A stretch of DNA of 64,000 bases from Mytilus californianus (Eukaryota > Mollusca > Bivalvia > Mytilida > Mytilidae). Each line of letters starts with the position of its first letter. Positions within the stretch are counted from its first letter, which is position 1. The notes beneath the pieces were generated by a model. That model worked only from the letters and a program-made list of their open reading frames with translations, was not told the DNA's origin and did not search any database. The position numbers were made by a program, and so were the translations under genes. The stretch lies in assembly GCF_021869535.1 (NCBI RefSeq), contig NW_026262679.1:43322426-43386425 (forward strand), given 5' to 3'. Below are positions 22,544-33,115 of this stretch, piece by piece.

Positions 22544-22655
22544 TGTATCACAATATCTATTGTACAATTTAAATGGACCAATTGTATTGACAATTTTTCA
22601 TCCAGGTAACACAATAGGTATTACAATAGCACAAAGGTTACTGGATAAGGACAGT
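22544..22655 (-). repeat. MITE-like repeat, copy 2 (inverted)
   Basis: Inverted copy of 18456-18566 at roughly 90% identity by eye; shared 'CAATAGGTATTACAATAGCA' and 'CAAAGGTTACTGGA'. Confidence 0.75.
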
Positions 22656-22875
22656 GTCACGTTTTTTTCCAGAAATGGTTAATTGTAACTGCATATCAAT
22701 TAAAGTATTCAAATCACCGAAGAGCAGTCAAACAGGAAGTAGAATGATAAATAATAATAATAATAATAAGAGTTACAAAAAGATATATAAAATCATCTTA
22801 TCAAAATCCCATAACGATTACCACGTTACATCGTTATTTGACACGAATTATTTTATTCGGTTATTCGAAACTTAC

Positions 22876-23048
22876 CGAATACATTAATGTGTCCGTAATA
22901 AAGGCCGCATTTTTCTGGTTGAAAAGTTGTCGACATCTTTGCGGATTTAGACATAGATTTAAGCTCTCGTCTATCAACCAACTATTTGTTTCATTGACTG
23001 TGTCAGCATACAGAACAAACTCTCTGTCCACATCCTTCCTAGACTTAT
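22876..23048 (-). CDS. Multicopper oxidase exon: start of domain 2
   Basis: A 173-nt exon. Donor TCG|GTAAGT lies at the left; the acceptor GAATCCAG lies just right of 23048. Residues 'DKSRKDVDREFVLYADTVNE' and 'NSWLIDESLN' parallel the ceruloplasmin 'DKE...DREFVVMFSVVDENFSWYL' segment, ending in 'LMYS' before 'INGYIYGN'. The acceptor was chosen over the downstream TCTAG because only it agrees with the 1-nt phase left by exon 28151-28352. The acceptor and the first ten exon bases are near-identical to the unit of the adjoining minisatellite. It has a weak pyrimidine tract. Confidence 0.9.
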
Positions 23049-24062
23049 CTGGATTCAGTGTTCCTGTCATGTATATGTCATGTGTTAATGTTTTACCTAG
23101 AGTTTTCTGGATTCAATGTTCCTGTCATGTTTATATCATGTGTTAATATTTTACCAAGAGTTTTCTGGATTCAATGTTCCTGTCGTGTACATGTCATGTG
23201 TTAATGTTTTACCTAGAGTTATCCGGATTCAGTGTTCCTGTCATGTATATATCATGTGTTAATGTTTTACCTAGAGTTTTATGGATTCAATATTTCTGTC
23301 ATGTATATGTCATGTATTAATGTTTTACAAAGAGTTATCTGGATTCAATGCTCATGTCATGTATATATCATGTGTTAATGTTTTACCTAAAGTTGTCTAG
23401 ATTCAATATTCCTGTCATGTATATACCATGTGTTAATGTTTTACCTAGAGTTATCTGGATTCAATATTCCTGTCATGTATATGTCATGTGTTAATGTTTT
23501 ACCTAGAGTTATCTGGATTCAATGCTCATGTCATATATATATATCATGTGTTAATGTTTTACTTAGAGTTACCAGGATTCAATGTTCCTGCCATGTATAT
23601 GTCATGTGTTAATGTTTTATCAGAGTTATCTGTATTCAATGTTCCTGTCATGTATATGTCATGCGTAATGTTTTACTCAAACAGAATTCAATGTTATGTC
23701 ATGTATATGTCATGTGTTAATGTTTTACCTAGAGGTATCTGTATTCAATATTCCTGTCATGTATATGTCATGTGATAATGTTTTACCTAGAGGTATCTGT
23801 ATTCAATATTCCTGTCATGTATATGGCATGTGTTAATGTTTTACCTAGAGGTATCTGTATTCAACATTCCTGTCATATGTTAATGTTTTACCTAGATGTA
23901 TCTGTATTCAATATTCCTGTCATGTATATGTAATGTGTTAATGTTTTACTCAAACAGGATTCAATGTTCCTGCCATGTATATGTCATGTGTTAATCTTTA
24001 CCTATAGTAATCTGGATTCAAAGATCCTGTCATGTTTACGGCATGTTTTAATGTTTTACTCA
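23049..24062. repeat. Minisatellite, 58-bp unit carrying an acceptor-like site
   Basis: About 17-18 units. On the minus strand each has '...GAATCCAG' followed by 'ATAACTCTAG' and 'GTAAAACATTAACACATGAC'. The first unit overlaps the start of exon 22876-23048 (ATAAGTCTAG). Most units keep AG at the junction (CCAG or ACAG); a few lose it (CCGG, CCAT, CCTG). Each unit therefore looks like a decoy 3' splice site followed ten bases on by a GTAAAA donor-like motif. Confidence 0.93.
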
Positions 24063-24439
24063 ATGACCACTGCAGTAATTTTGATAACTATAAAAAAAGG
24101 TACAGGTTTAATTTTGCAGCAATTTTCTATTTTGTTTTAAAATTTGCTTATACAGAAAGTAAGAGTGTCACTAGCGACCTACGGACGAGGATGTAAATAA
24201 CTAGAGGTCATCATGCGGCATTCGACAATAAGCAAAACCTTTACCATATCAACACAAATGTGTGATAACTTGTAGAAGTATTCGCAGATGATAAATACTA
24301 GATAAAATCTCTGCTGTCTTTATACAATAGTCAGGACTGATAAGCATTTTATTTGAAAAAAAATTATGGCCAATAAATATAACGTGCTCTATCGTTTTGA
24401 AAGGGACGTTAAATCCAATGTCGAGTGTACTAGTAGTCA
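24063..24439. other. Intron sequence, nothing recognised
   Basis: AT-rich, between the 58-bp minisatellite and a family D tail. Confidence 0.45.
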
Positions 24440-24726
24440 AAGTTACACGCTATCTGCACGTAAAAAGTAAAATAACAAAAATACAGAACTCCGATGAAAA
24501 TTCAAAATGGAAATTACCTAATCAAATGGCTAAATCAAAAGCTCATACACATCAAACGAATGGACAACAATTGTCATATTCCTGACTTGGTACAGGCATT
24601 TTCTTATGTAGAAAACGGTGGATTAAACCTGGTTTTATAGCTATCTAAATCTCTCACTTGTATGACAGTTGCATACAATCCATTACATTGACAACTATGT
24701 GTGAACAAAACAAACAGCAGAAGTTG

Positions 24727-27390
24727 AACTTTTAATTATACGCCGGTAACATCAGACGTCAATGTAGAAAATAATACTCCTTTAACTTGAAACTGTGAAT
24801 CGTCGAAGTTTAGATATGTTCCCTATGGCCATGTTATTACGGGGGACCTCAATATCGTCCAGGACAGAGAGGTTAAAAACTTTTTGAAAAAAGGACCAAA
24901 ATATCGTCCTCCATCTAAAATAGATTGGAAACAGTGTCGTCAGGTCACCAAAGATGCTCTTTTCTCGTTTTGTAAAAATTGGTGTAAACGGGAAAAATCT
25001 GATAAAAAATCCTTTGATTCTTATTTAAATAAATGTATGAATGTGGTAGATAATAGAATATCACATTTTGAAAATAATTAAGAAGTAAATAATAGAGTAC
25101 ATAATACGCCTATTTCCAGAATGAGAAATAAACTTCAAGAATTTTCAAAGCGGTTTGTGTTTGTACCGGCCGACAAAGCAGCCAACAATGTGATGGTGGT
25201 ATGCCGTAAATACTACACGGACGTTCTTAAGAATGAAATTTTAAATTCATCTACATTCAAGTCCATGCGCCCCACACAGAGTCATATAGTTAACAAACAT
25301 ATCATAACCACATCACAGCTTAATGCTTCTTCTGAACATTTGAAGGTCCCTACTATGTATTGGTTACCTAAACTACACAAAAAAACAGTAAAATATCGTT
25401 TCATTTCGGCCTCTAGTAAGTGTTCTACAACTAATCTTTTAGTGCTTTTAACAAGTTCCTTAACTACTATCAAAGAGCTTATCGTAAACTATTGTAATAA
25501 AATATATTAAAATAGTGGAATTAACTATTTTTGGAGTGTAAAAAATTCTTTGGATGTTTTAGATAAATTACGTGCTTTTGATGGTCCTTTTGATTCTGTT
25601 GACAGTTTTGATTTTTCTACTCTTTACACTACACTTCCACACAATCTTATCAAACAAAAATTTGACTATTTGAATACATTGTAGTTTGGTAAATCTGAAT
25701 GCAAATATATTTGCTGCAACTCATTAAAAGCCTTCTTCTCTAATGAGAAAGGTAAATATGCTAGATATACTTACATGTACTGGAGGTGTGATGAGATGAT
25801 TGAAGCTGTTAATTTTCTCCTTGATAATATTTATGTACGTTTCGGCAGCAAAGTTTATCGACAGGTTGTAGGTATTCCTATGGGCACTAATTGCGCCCCT
25901 TTAATAGCAGACTTGTTTTTGTACTGTTATGAATCACAGTTTATGACCAAACTCAGTAAAGACCCGTCTAAATTGCATTTTATTGATAAATTCAACAACA
26001 CTTACCATTATCTTGATGATATTTTTTCGTTAAATAATCAAGAATTTTCTCAATATACTGCCGAAATTTACCCAAATTAAATTACTTTAAATAAATCAAA
26101 TTTAAACGATAACAACTATCCATTCCTAGATTTAGATATTTCGATTTTACACGGGAAACTCCACACTAAAATTTACGACAAAAGGGACGATTTTTCGTTC
26201 CCTATTATTAATTTTCCCTTTGTGGATGGTGATGTTCCTTTGGCACCATCTTACAGTGTTTATATTTCACAACTCGTTCGCTATGACCGTGTCTGTTGTG
26301 ACGTTTTTGATTTTAACGAACGTAATCTATGTATTACTGGTAAATTATTAAGCCAGGGATTTCGTTACCACAAATTACTTAAAACCTTTACTAAATTCTT
26401 CCACAGATATAAAGATATGGTTTTGAAGTTTGGTTGTACCTGTAGAAAACTTATTTCAAACGGGATTGCACATTCTCATTTTTACGGCAATATTGTTTAC
26501 CGTGCCCGGAAATTTAGAAACGATCCTGGTAAACTTATCGATCCTTTAAATAAACTTATTCTAAAAAGTTACCAATTCAACACTGTAATTAGATCATTAA
26601 ATATTGTTTTTATTGGTACTTATATTGATATTGTTATCAGAAAATTAAAAGCAAACTAAATATTATTGTTATATACATATACACATTCATGGATCTACAA
26701 TCTGTCGATACCTGTATCTTGGCTTTGCACAAGGTCATGTTTTTCTCTGACTGTTTATGATGGCTTTACACTAAATCCATCATGCTGGATGTGTACGGAT
26801 TGATAATTAAGTCTTAGATGTATGATTTTTTATTAGTTGTTAGTGGCTTTGAACTAGCTGTCAGTAACTGCGAGTACTCTCAGATCTGTACTTAGTGTCT
26901 TTTTGTTGTTTGGATGTACAAGTACCCGGCCACGTCCACTTGTATTTGTAGTATTTGTTTGTTTATCCATCTGATGAGTTAAGCCTCTTTCAACGGATTT
27001 TTATAGTTCGTTCTTATGTTGTACTGTTACACCACTGTCCCAGGTTAGGGGGAGGGTTGGGATCCCGCTAACATGTTTAACCCCGCCACATACTGTATGT
27101 ATGTATGTGCCTGTCCCAAGTCAGGAGCCTGTAATTCAGTGGTTGTCGTTTGTTTATGTGTTACATATTTGTTTTTCGTTCATTTTTTGTACAAAAATTA
27201 GGCCGTTAGTTTTCTCGTTTGAATTGTTTTACATTGTCATTTAGGGGCCCTTTATAGCTGACTGTGCGGTATGGGCTTTCCTCATTGTTGAAGGCCGTAC
27301 GGTGACCTATAGTTGTTAATTTCTGTGTCATTTGGTCTCTTGTGGAGAGTTGTCTCATTGGCAATCATACCACATCTTCTTTTTTATATA
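24727..27390 (+). mobile_element. Retroelement family B, most complete copy
   Basis: About 2.66 kb: RT coding region (24811-26659) followed by a 730-bp 3' UTR/tail ending near 'CATACCACATCTTCTTTTTT'. The same tail recurs, truncated, at 525, 6838, 30895, 37928 and 45778. The 5' end is probably truncated, as the coding region begins mid-protein. No endonuclease domain is seen. Confidence 0.85.
24811..26659 (+). pseudogene. Reverse transcriptase, Penelope-like type (YLDD), four nonsense codons
   Basis: One frame runs for about 615 codons without a frameshift but with four stops (ending at 25081, 25510, 25684 and 26080). Landmarks in order: 'GHVITGDLNIV', 'FVFVPADKAANNVMVV', 'YWLPKLHKK', 'SFDFSTLYTTLPH', 'GIPMGTNCAPLIADLFLYCY', the catalytic 'YHYLDDIF', 'PFLDLDI', 'YISQLVRYDRVC', and the C-terminal 'RKFRNDPGKLIDPLN' block. 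The 'GIPMGTNCAP' and 'YLDD' motifs and 'DFSTLYT' resemble Penelope-like RTs; which clade is uncertain. The stops look like single substitutions in an otherwise well-preserved copy, so it is a fairly recent insertion. Confidence 0.85.
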
Positions 27391-27440
27391 ATAGGTACAA
27401 ATGTCAAAAATAGGGGTACAGCAGTCAACTTTGTTTTATA

Positions 27441-27865
27441 ATCTTAATGACAAAGACACCTTCAGTTTCATAAGAGAAAACCGAAAAGTGCGGGGTGGGC
27501 AGACTTTTGAAAGAGTCTGAAAGTTTAGAAGTCAGCTGAAGTGTCCTCTGGAATTTCTAATATTATTTACTTTGGTTTTGGTCTTGTTTTCTCATGAACA
27601 TTTATACGGTTTATATCCTTTGTCACGAAAACTATACCTGTAGCAAATTAGTAATCATACAAATATGATGTAAGTATTAAACGGCAAAGATATCACATGA
27701 TGCATTAGTATCATTGGTTACACAAAATCACGACACGTAATTCATAAAAAAATCACCAATAAAGAAGCATTTGAATGCTTTTCTTCATCTAAAAATAAGC
27801 GGTACCCTCAACACTTAGAAAAGCCTACACATTAGTGAAACATTTAATATTGTACTCACACCGTG
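27441..27865. other. Intron sequence, nothing recognised
   Basis: No exon or repeat family identified. Confidence 0.45.
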
Positions 27866-28130
27866 TGTGACATACAAGTACTTATCAGATATGAATACAT
27901 TAACTTGCTGACACCAAGATTATTTACTAGATATGAATACACTTACTTGCTGAAACCAAGATTACTTTCAAGATATGAAGACATTTACTTACAGACACGA
28001 AGATTACTTACCTGATATGAATACATTTTCTTGCTGACATCAAGATAACTTTCCAGATATGAAAAAATTTACTTGTAGACACGAAGATTACTTACCAGAT
28101 ACGAATACATTCACTTGCTGACACCTAGCT
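27866..28130. repeat. Minisatellite, ~42-bp unit carrying a donor-like site
   Basis: Six to seven units. On the minus strand each reads roughly 'TCTGGTAAGTAATCTTGGTG' then 'TCAGCAAGTAAATGTATTCATA'. The array begins about 20 bp inside the intron from the donor of exon 28151-28352 (CCTG|GTAAGATTGTC), which itself resembles the unit. Most units contain an exact or near-exact GTAAGT donor motif. Confidence 0.9.
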
Positions 28131-28150
28131 TTTATGGTAGACAATCTTAC

Positions 28151-28352
28151 CAGGTTTACATATCAATAAGATCCCAACCAACCCAGTATCAATGTCTGAT
28201 ATGTGGATGGTATTCAACAGGGATACAGTTGTCATCATCTTTTGTTGGACCAAACGTATTTAGCATGGACCATCTGTATGTATACGTCTGTCCTGGAGGT
28301 ACAGAATCATCTAACTTATCTCTACCGGAAGTGCCATCCATGTACAACGATC
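28151..28352 (-). pseudogene. Multicopper oxidase exon: end of domain 1, frameshifted
   Basis: A 202-nt exon with acceptor GTTGAATAG and donor G|GTAAGA. It reads 'SLYMDGTSGRDKLDDSVPPG', 'QTYTYRWSML', 'GPTKDDDNCIPVEYHPHIRH', then in another frame 'DTGLVGILLICKP'. This matches the ceruloplasmin run 'EGALYPDGT...VPPGxxYTYxW...GPxxxDxxCxxxxYHSHxxxxxDxxxGLIGPLLICK'. The Tyr-His-Pro-His pair would be trinuclear-centre ligands. Between 'HIRH' and 'DTGLVG' about three to four residues are missing relative to the family and the frame shifts by one, as if 11 bp were deleted. Without correction the reading hits a TGA at once. Error, allele or true pseudogene cannot be told apart here. Confidence 0.88.
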
Positions 28353-28636
28353 CTATTCAACAAATGAATACTAAAAATCTACTTGTATGATTATGTACTG
28401 TAGAATGTATGTACATTTGTAAATATCAAACTTCAGTCCAACTATCAGTTGTCTTAAACATGCATGAAATATTTGCCACTGGATGTTTGGCAACCAACCA
28501 TTAAACAATCAAACCATCCGAGTTTACAAACATGTTAGACTTCGGTTTTATGATTCTAAAATTGCCCGGGATAATTTTTTTGAGGAAGGAGTTACGGAAA
28601 TGGTCATATTTGACCCCTTTGTTGGACGATAAGATT

Positions 28637-28912
28637 TGATGATAATGTTTGACCCCTAAATCCTAGATTGGATGATAATGTTTGACCCCTAAATCCTAGA
28701 TTGGATGATAATATTTGACCCCTTAATCCTAGATTGGGTATAATGTTTGACCCCTTAATCCTAGATTGTATGATAATGTTTGACCTCTGAATCCTAGATT
28801 GGATGATAATGTTTAACCCCTTAATCCTAGATTGGATGATAATGTTTGACCTCTGAATCCTAGATTTGATGATAATGTTTGACCCCTTAATCCTAGATTG
28901 GATGATATCGGT
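28637..28912. repeat. Minisatellite, 33-bp unit
   Basis: About eight to nine units of 'GATGATAATGTTTGACCCCT' plus 'TAATCCTAGATTG'. It lies about 280 bp upstream (minus strand) of the acceptor at 28352. At 28460-28515 a short dispersed-repeat fragment ('GCCACTGGATGTTTGGCAAC') is also present. Confidence 0.92.
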
Positions 28913-29035
28913 TGACTACATTAGTGCAGACATATAGTTAATGACATGTTAACCGTGTCACGTCCATTTTTTACAGGGAGATAAGTTTTTTTTATATTTC
29001 TATAATATATAGCCTACCTCAATGAAATATTAAAC

Positions 29036-29481
29036 ATATCAAAATTTTCTATATGCCACTTTGTAGCAACATAACTCAATAAGATATTATATACAGATCG
29101 TGTTTAACATTTTATATATGCCACTTTGTAGCAACATAACTCAATAAGATATTACACACAAATCATATTCAGCATTTTGCATATTCCACTGTGTAGTATC
29201 ATAACTCAATGAGATATTATACACAGATCCTGTTTAGTATTTTATATATGCCACTTTATAGCAACATAACTCAATTAGATATTATACACAGTTCCGATTT
29301 CGTATTCAGCATTTTGAATATTCCACTTTGTAGCAAACTAACTAAATTTGTGTCGTTTGGTTATATGTAGATGTTATTTAAGTGTGTCTTTCTGATCCCT
29401 TTATCTAGGAGCCTTGTCATGTTATATGTAGATGTTATTTAAGTGTGTCTTTCTGATCCCTTTATCTAGGAGCCTTGTCAT
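29036..29481. repeat. Tandem array (~75 bp) plus an exact 61-bp duplication
   Basis: 29036-29335 holds four to five units with 'ATATGCCACTTTGTAGCAAC' and 'ATAACTCAATAAGATATTA'. 29360-29420 and 29421-29481 are two identical 61-bp copies containing 'GATCCCTTTATCTAGGAGCC'. Confidence 0.88.
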
Positions 29482-30894
29482 GTTATCCCAATTTATATAT
29501 TCACATTTCCAAAGACACATCGTGGTACTTATAAGTTACGTACATGATTTTCAGAATGACAAATTATGACGCTTTGCAAGATCTCCACTTAAAGTATAGG
29601 GGTGTATACAAAAGGTGACAGTTTTTCCAAATATCGTGCTATCAAGATCTCATGAAAAATACCTATTTACGTGCATGTTCTCAAGCTAACGATTGTAAAA
29701 GATTACATATTTTGTATGGTTTATACAAGGAAAAGGCATAGATAGGTGAATAGAACGACATTTTGATATGAAATATCAGAAGATAGCTTTTTTGAATGAT
29801 TGAAGTTAAAAAAAGAAGAAAAGGTTCATCTACTTTTCTTCTTGCTTTGACACACAATAGAAAAAAAACTGATGTACATTCCTTCAGAAGATTAAATCAG
29901 CTGTTTATGTCCCCGTATGATACACAGTTAATAATTGTCTTAACCATTCAAAATGTCTTTTGTATTCTTAAAAACAGTTGAAATAATAAGATAAAAAAAT
30001 CATCATTTTAGTTACCTAAATGATAGCCTTACAAATAAATTGCATTTCTGTCTCAATATTTGTCCATTTCATTTAAAATCTTGATCGATCGTTTGTTGCT
30101 ATTTTACGATTTAAAGTGTCGAAAACACATCTTACTACTTAGAAGTAGAACGTTATATATTATATTTGTGAGCAATAAAAAAATGAACAAGACGAAAAGG
30201 TACTTTAATAAAAATAGGAAGATATAAATAACACATAGCTGAGAGGGGATAGAGCAGATTGTTACGTCGGTTAAAACATTGTCAACTGAGGCAAATGTCT
30301 TTTCGAGGGGTAACAATCTGCTCTATCACCCTTCCAGGAATGTGTTTTTTTAATTTATTAAGCTGACTCTTCTGCAATTACTGTCTATTAAGTTTCAAAT
30401 TCAAAGTTATAATCTATGACATATTTAACATAACAACCATCCGAATTTATTAGAACACACACTTGATCAAGCGTCTCCGTGAAGGGTAATAGAGAATTGC
30501 CACGGGATAGAGTAAATTATCTCCCTCATATTAACCAATTAGAAAACAGCATTTTGACATGAAGTATAATAAAATTCTTTGGCAAAGGTAATACCACATT
30601 TGGTCATTTGTTTAAAAATCTTGTAATAGATGCTACAGGCGGACAATTTTGCAAACACTAGAAGGATAGTTTGGTGGAGAGTTAATAAAATGGCTGCAAG
30701 ATAACTGCAGATTCAATATCTGTCAGAAATTCTACAGATTAATGATTTCTCCAACATACAAAACATTAGAAGGGATATGATTTTAAGGCGGTTCTAAATA
30801 TATAAATCTTATGTGAAAGTAGCTAGACTCAATCTGATACTTTACGCAGCCAAGCAAGCCGGCAGCTACTTTCCAACAGCCAATTCATGAGATA
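29482..30894. other. Intron sequence with one perfect 18-bp inverted pair
   Basis: 30248-30265 (GATAGAGCAGATTGTTAC) and 30310-30327 are exact inverted copies 44 bp apart, possibly a tiny foldback element. The rest shows no exon; this is part of the interval where the missing oxidase exon was expected. Confidence 0.55.
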
Positions 30895-31310
30895 CATAAA
30901 AAAAAACATAAAGGATGTATAAATTCCCTGCCACGTCCGCACTGTGTTTTATTAGAATTTTTTCTGCTGTGTACCGATCTGATGAGTTGAGCCCTTTTCA
31001 ACTGATTTTTATAGTTTGTGCTTATGGTGAACTGTTACACCACTGTCCCAGGTTAGGGAGAGGGTTTGGCGCCAGTAAACATGCTAAATCCCGCCACATT
31101 ATTTATATGCCTGTCCAAAGTCAGAATCCTATAATTCAGTTTTTGTCGTTGGTTCATGCCTGTCATATTTGTTTTACGTAAAATATTTTGTTATAAATTA
31201 AGTCGTTATTTTTCTCACTTGATTTTTTACATATTTTTCAAGTCAGAGCTTTTAATAGCTGACTAAATGGTATGGGTTTTTCTCATTGTTGACGGCCGTA
31301 CGGTTGTCAC
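30895..31310 (+). mobile_element. 3' tail of retroelement family B
   Basis: Diverged copy with 'CACCACTGTCCCAGGTTAGG', 'AATCCCGCCACATTA', 'ATAGCTGACTAAATGGTATG' and 'GACGGCCGTACGGT'. The last part of the tail is cut at the neighbouring hairpin. Confidence 0.75.
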
Positions 31311-31313
31311 AAC

Positions 31314-31550
31314 ATGTTACAACAACTGCGTGTAAATACATTCCCAAAAAAAAACAGCACTGATAGATATAAGCTGGTAAAATATGTCAAACATCTCAAA
31401 TAAATAGCAGTTTTATAATGAAAAGAAAAAATAATAGTAAATTTGGACTCAGGTTAAAAAATTGGACGTGGATGCTTGACATATTTTACCAGCTTATATC
31501 TATCAGTGCTGTTTTTTTGGGAATGTATTTACACGCAGTTGTTGTAACAT
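31314..31550. repeat. Near-perfect inverted repeat, ~80-bp arms
   Basis: Arms 31314-31396 and 31471-31550 pair except for a poly-A length difference and one or two bases; both contain 'CAGCACTGATAGATATAAGC' (or complement) and 'GTGTAAATACATTCCC'. Loop about 74 bp. It abuts the Penelope-like tail at 31551, so it could be that element's inverted terminal structure. Confidence 0.9.
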
Positions 31551-31945
31551 CTTAACTGACGTCATTTTGGAATTTTAGAGTTGTGCCAGTTCATATCTCT
31601 AATTACTATTTTCATTTTAGGCATGTCTTTGAGTCGTTTTTTGGAAATTTAAAAAATTTATTAGCGTCTCTACATATGATGTTCGGGTGAAACTGTTTCA
31701 TTTTTTTTATTGTATAGAATTCAAGATTGCTATAGTTTAATAATCAGAATAGATTGATCTGATTCATTTTACATCGTGCTCATACTGATGAAGGATATCT
31801 GTCATCCGAAATATTTATAGTTACATTTGTTCGTTTATTGTCATTTTTTGGTGATGTTGTACCCTTTTAGACTGGTTATATATTATATTTTGTAGTGTAC
31901 TGTATCATATCGCCCCGTAAGATTTGTCGTTGGCTATTATTCAGT
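31551..31945 (+). mobile_element. 3' tail of the GIY-YIG Penelope-like family
   Basis: Shares 'TGATGAAGGATAT', 'CATCCGAAATATTTA', 'GTGATGTTGTACCCTTTTAG', 'ATCGCCCCGTAAGATTT' and 'GTTGGCTATTATTCAG' with 11990-12178. No coding sequence remains. Confidence 0.8.
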
Positions 31946-31951
31946 CATTTA

Positions 31952-33115
31952 ATATATATATATATATATATATAAGTCTGTTTGATAAATATAATGAATA
32001 CATAAAAAACACGTGAAAAATATCTAATATTGGAGAAACTAGCATAGTATGTACAGGTTTTTCTGATAAACTAAATAAACAAGTAAATTCGTGAACAATA
32101 TCTAACATGGGAGAGACTATATGTATAAGTCTATCTGATATACTGAATAAGTAAATGAACACGTCAACAATATCTGCCATTACAGAGACTATATGTATAA
32201 GAAGATCTTCTATACTGAATAAATAAATAAATGCGTGCAAAAAGATCTTGCATTGAAGAAACTATACGTATAGGTCTGTCTGAAATACTGAATAAATAAA
32301 TAAACACGTTAACAATATATAATAGTGTAGAGACTATAAGTATAAGTCTATTTTATATCCTAAATAACTTGAAAAACACATGACTAATATCTGACATTGT
32401 AGAGACTATGTATAAGATTATCAAATATAATGAATAAATAAATAAACACGTTACCAATATCTGACATTAAAGAGACTACATGTATAATTGTATAAGTCTA
32501 TCGAATATAATGAATAAATAAATAAACACTTGATCAATGTCTACTATTGGAGAGACTATATGTATAAGTCTATCTGACATACTGAATAAACAAATAAACA
32601 CGTGAACAATATCTAACATTGGAGAGACTTTATGTATAAGTCTAACTGGTATACTGAATAAATAAATAAACACGTGAACAATTCTAGCATTGGAAAGATC
32701 TTATGTATAAATCTTTCTGATATACTGAATAAATAAACACACACGACAACAATTTATAACATAGGAGATACTATACGTATAAGTCTGAGATACTGAATTA
32801 AAAAAAAGAACACATGAACAACATGTGGCATTAAAAAGACTATATGTAAAAGTCTATCTGATATACTGAAACACTTTAACACAAAATCTAACATTGAATA
32901 GACTATAAGTGTAATGATATCTGGAGTCGGTTTCACAAAAAACTTACGACTATATTATTATAGTAAGATTGATCGTAAGTATACTGAATTATAATTCATG
33001 ACTTAGGATCAATCTTAGTCGTAAATTTATTTGTGAAACCGACTCCTGATATGTAAACATGTGAAACATATCTAGCATTAGAGAGACTACGTATACCTGG
33101 TATCATACCAATATT
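31952..33115. repeat. (TA)n tract and minisatellite, ~72-bp unit
   Basis: A TA run (31952-31974) leads into about 15 units of 'GATATACTGAATAAATAAAT', 'AAACACGTGAACAATATC' and 'GGAGAGACTATATGTATAAG'. Several minus-strand frames stay open across units because of the repeat; they are not genes. A TIR element (32923-33046) interrupts the array near its right end. Confidence 0.92.
32923..33046. mobile_element. 124-bp MITE inserted in the minisatellite
   Basis: Ends 'GGAGTCGGTTTCACAAA' and 'TTTGTGAAACCGACTCC' are perfect inverted repeats; the interior is also largely palindromic ('ACTTACGACTA', 'TTAGTCGTAA'). 'TGATAT' occurs on both sides (32915-32920 and 33047-33052), a candidate target duplication. 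Confidence 0.88.

Larger units (their letters stand above)
24440..27440 (-). mobile_element. Retroelement family D tail split by a family B insertion
   Basis: 24440-24726 matches the family D copy at 4870-5165 up to 'GTGTGAACAAAACAAAC'. The continuation, 'ATAATAGGTACAAATGTCAAAAATAGGGG' in type, appears only at 27391-27440. The B element occupies the gap in the opposite orientation, so B inserted into an existing D copy. Confidence 0.75.

Noticed and set aside
23430..23775. Plus-strand repeated peptide 'VMYMSCVNVLPRV'
   Set aside because: Translation of the 58-bp minisatellite.
31941..32936. Minus-strand repeated peptide 'FIYLFSISDRLIHIVSP'
   Set aside because: Translation of the ~72-bp minisatellite, with no start context or domain.
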